Position numbers and translations under genes: made by a program. 6,249 nucleotides of DNA from Cuspidothrix sp046080125. GTDB taxonomy: Bacteria > Cyanobacteriota > Cyanobacteriia > Cyanobacteriales > Nostocaceae. Where the stretch lies: NCBI GenBank assembly GCA_046080125.1, contig JBJTTJ010000154.1, forward strand, positions 1-6,249. Reading direction: 5' to 3'. Under the pieces are notes generated by a model. The model was not told where the DNA came from and made no database searches. It saw only the letters and a program-made list of their open reading frames with translations. Below are positions 5,936 to 6,249 of the stretch, one piece after another (position 1 is the stretch's first letter; every line of letters starts with the position of its first letter).

Positions 5936-6055
5936 CAACATTTAAACTCTATGGTAATAATTGCTCAAACTCAGCCAGTGAAGGAATAGAAATCGCTCTT
6001 TTTAAGAGTGTTTTCAAAACAGATGAATCACTGATATTATTCACTGCATTAATAA
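5913..6055. repeat. Pair of 23-nt direct repeats 120 nt apart
   Basis: Positions 5913-5935 and 6033-6055 match at 21 of 23 bases, including a perfect 13-mer ACTGCATTAATAA. The distance is exactly 40 codons. One copy lies inside the Rpn-family gene (coding INAVNNI on the minus strand) and the other beyond its stop codon, in the same frame (INAVKNI). It looks like the trace of an in-frame duplication of the gene's 3' end; the outer copy forms one arm of the hairpin. Confidence 0.6.
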
Positions 6056-6249
6056 TAGTTATTGGTACTTGACCAAATCTTGTTTCTAAGACTTCAATCA
6101 CGCTATCTCGACTACTTTGAATGACTCCTAACTGACGACCTTCTTGCAGACCTTCCTCAATTCCTTCTTGTTTAGCTAATCTTTCAATACTGGTTACATA
6201 GCGCATTTTTCTAGCCTCTTCGTAACTTTTGATTTCTGTTTTAAAACTA
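5949..6249 (-). CDS. Rpn-family PD-(D/E)XK nuclease/transposase-like protein, C-terminal part only
   Basis: The frame is open through the window edge: upstream of Met at 6204-6206 it continues as KTEIKSYEEARK, so the gene starts outside the window. The visible 99 or so residues read MRYVTSIERLAKQEGIEEGL, then the repeated EG[LR]Q-type linker (EEGLQEGRQLGV), then ESRF-like VLETRFGQVPITIINAVNN and a closing AISIPSLAEFEQLLP. This is the typical C-terminus of cyanobacterial Rpn/PDDEXK_2 proteins (recombination-promoting nuclease, annotated as putative transposase). The nuclease domain would lie off the edge, so activity cannot be judged. The glycine/glutamate/glutamine-rich linker is short here; in relatives it varies in repeat number. 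Stop is TAG at 5949-5951. Confidence 0.75.
   Translation of the reverse strand, partial: SFKTEIKSYEEARKMRYVTSIERLAKQEGIEEGLQEGRQLGVIQSSRDSVIEVLETRFGQVPITIINAVNNISDSSVLKTLLKRAISIPSLAEFEQLLP

Noticed and set aside
1..6249. CRISPR array, tRNA or rRNA genes
   Set aside because: No regularly spaced repeats of the right length and no cloverleaf or rRNA-like segments were seen on either strand by eye.

Overview
The window looks like chromosomal DNA from a filamentous (Nostocales-type) cyanobacterium. Four copies of the HIP1 octamer GCGATCGC occur in about 6.2 kb, base composition is AT-rich, and palindromic spacers of the kind scattered through Nostoc/Anabaena genomes are present. The gene families also fit: KGK domain, DUF29, Uma2-like, Rpn/PD-(D/E)XK and a cyanobacterial YdcF-type membrane protein. 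The assignment rests on recalled family patterns, not on a search.

Layout. Positions 1-174 hold what appears to be the decayed 3' tail of a Uma2-like endonuclease gene, ending inside a palindromic repeat. Positions 175-451 are a gene-free leader. On the + strand follow a 227-residue membrane protein (452-1135), which resembles a YdcF/DUF218 protein lacking its catalytic core, and a complete ABC exporter half-transporter (1213-2964). Between them lies a G-rich 8-nt tandem repeat. Right after the exporter is a start-less fragment of a membrane protein (2980-3147), then a short dispersed palindrome. Next is a KGK-domain gene broken by one in-frame TAG (3263-3676). The rest is on the - strand: a DUF29 gene (3759-4301), a 66-bp palindromic element (4376-4441), a class-3 aldehyde dehydrogenase (4469-5854), a hairpin, and the 3' end of an Rpn-family nuclease gene (5949 to the window edge).

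How the genes relate. The YdcF-like protein and the exporter are co-oriented and 77 nt apart, so they could be co-transcribed; both would act at the membrane. The aldehyde dehydrogenase probably works alone on fatty or apocarotenoid aldehydes. The remaining small genes belong to families that are abundant and rapidly turned over in cyanobacteria, and several are visibly eroding. I see no convincing new multi-gene system. The most informative oddities are the core-less YdcF-like protein, the single-stop KGK pseudogene, and a direct repeat continuing the Rpn reading frame beyond its stop codon.
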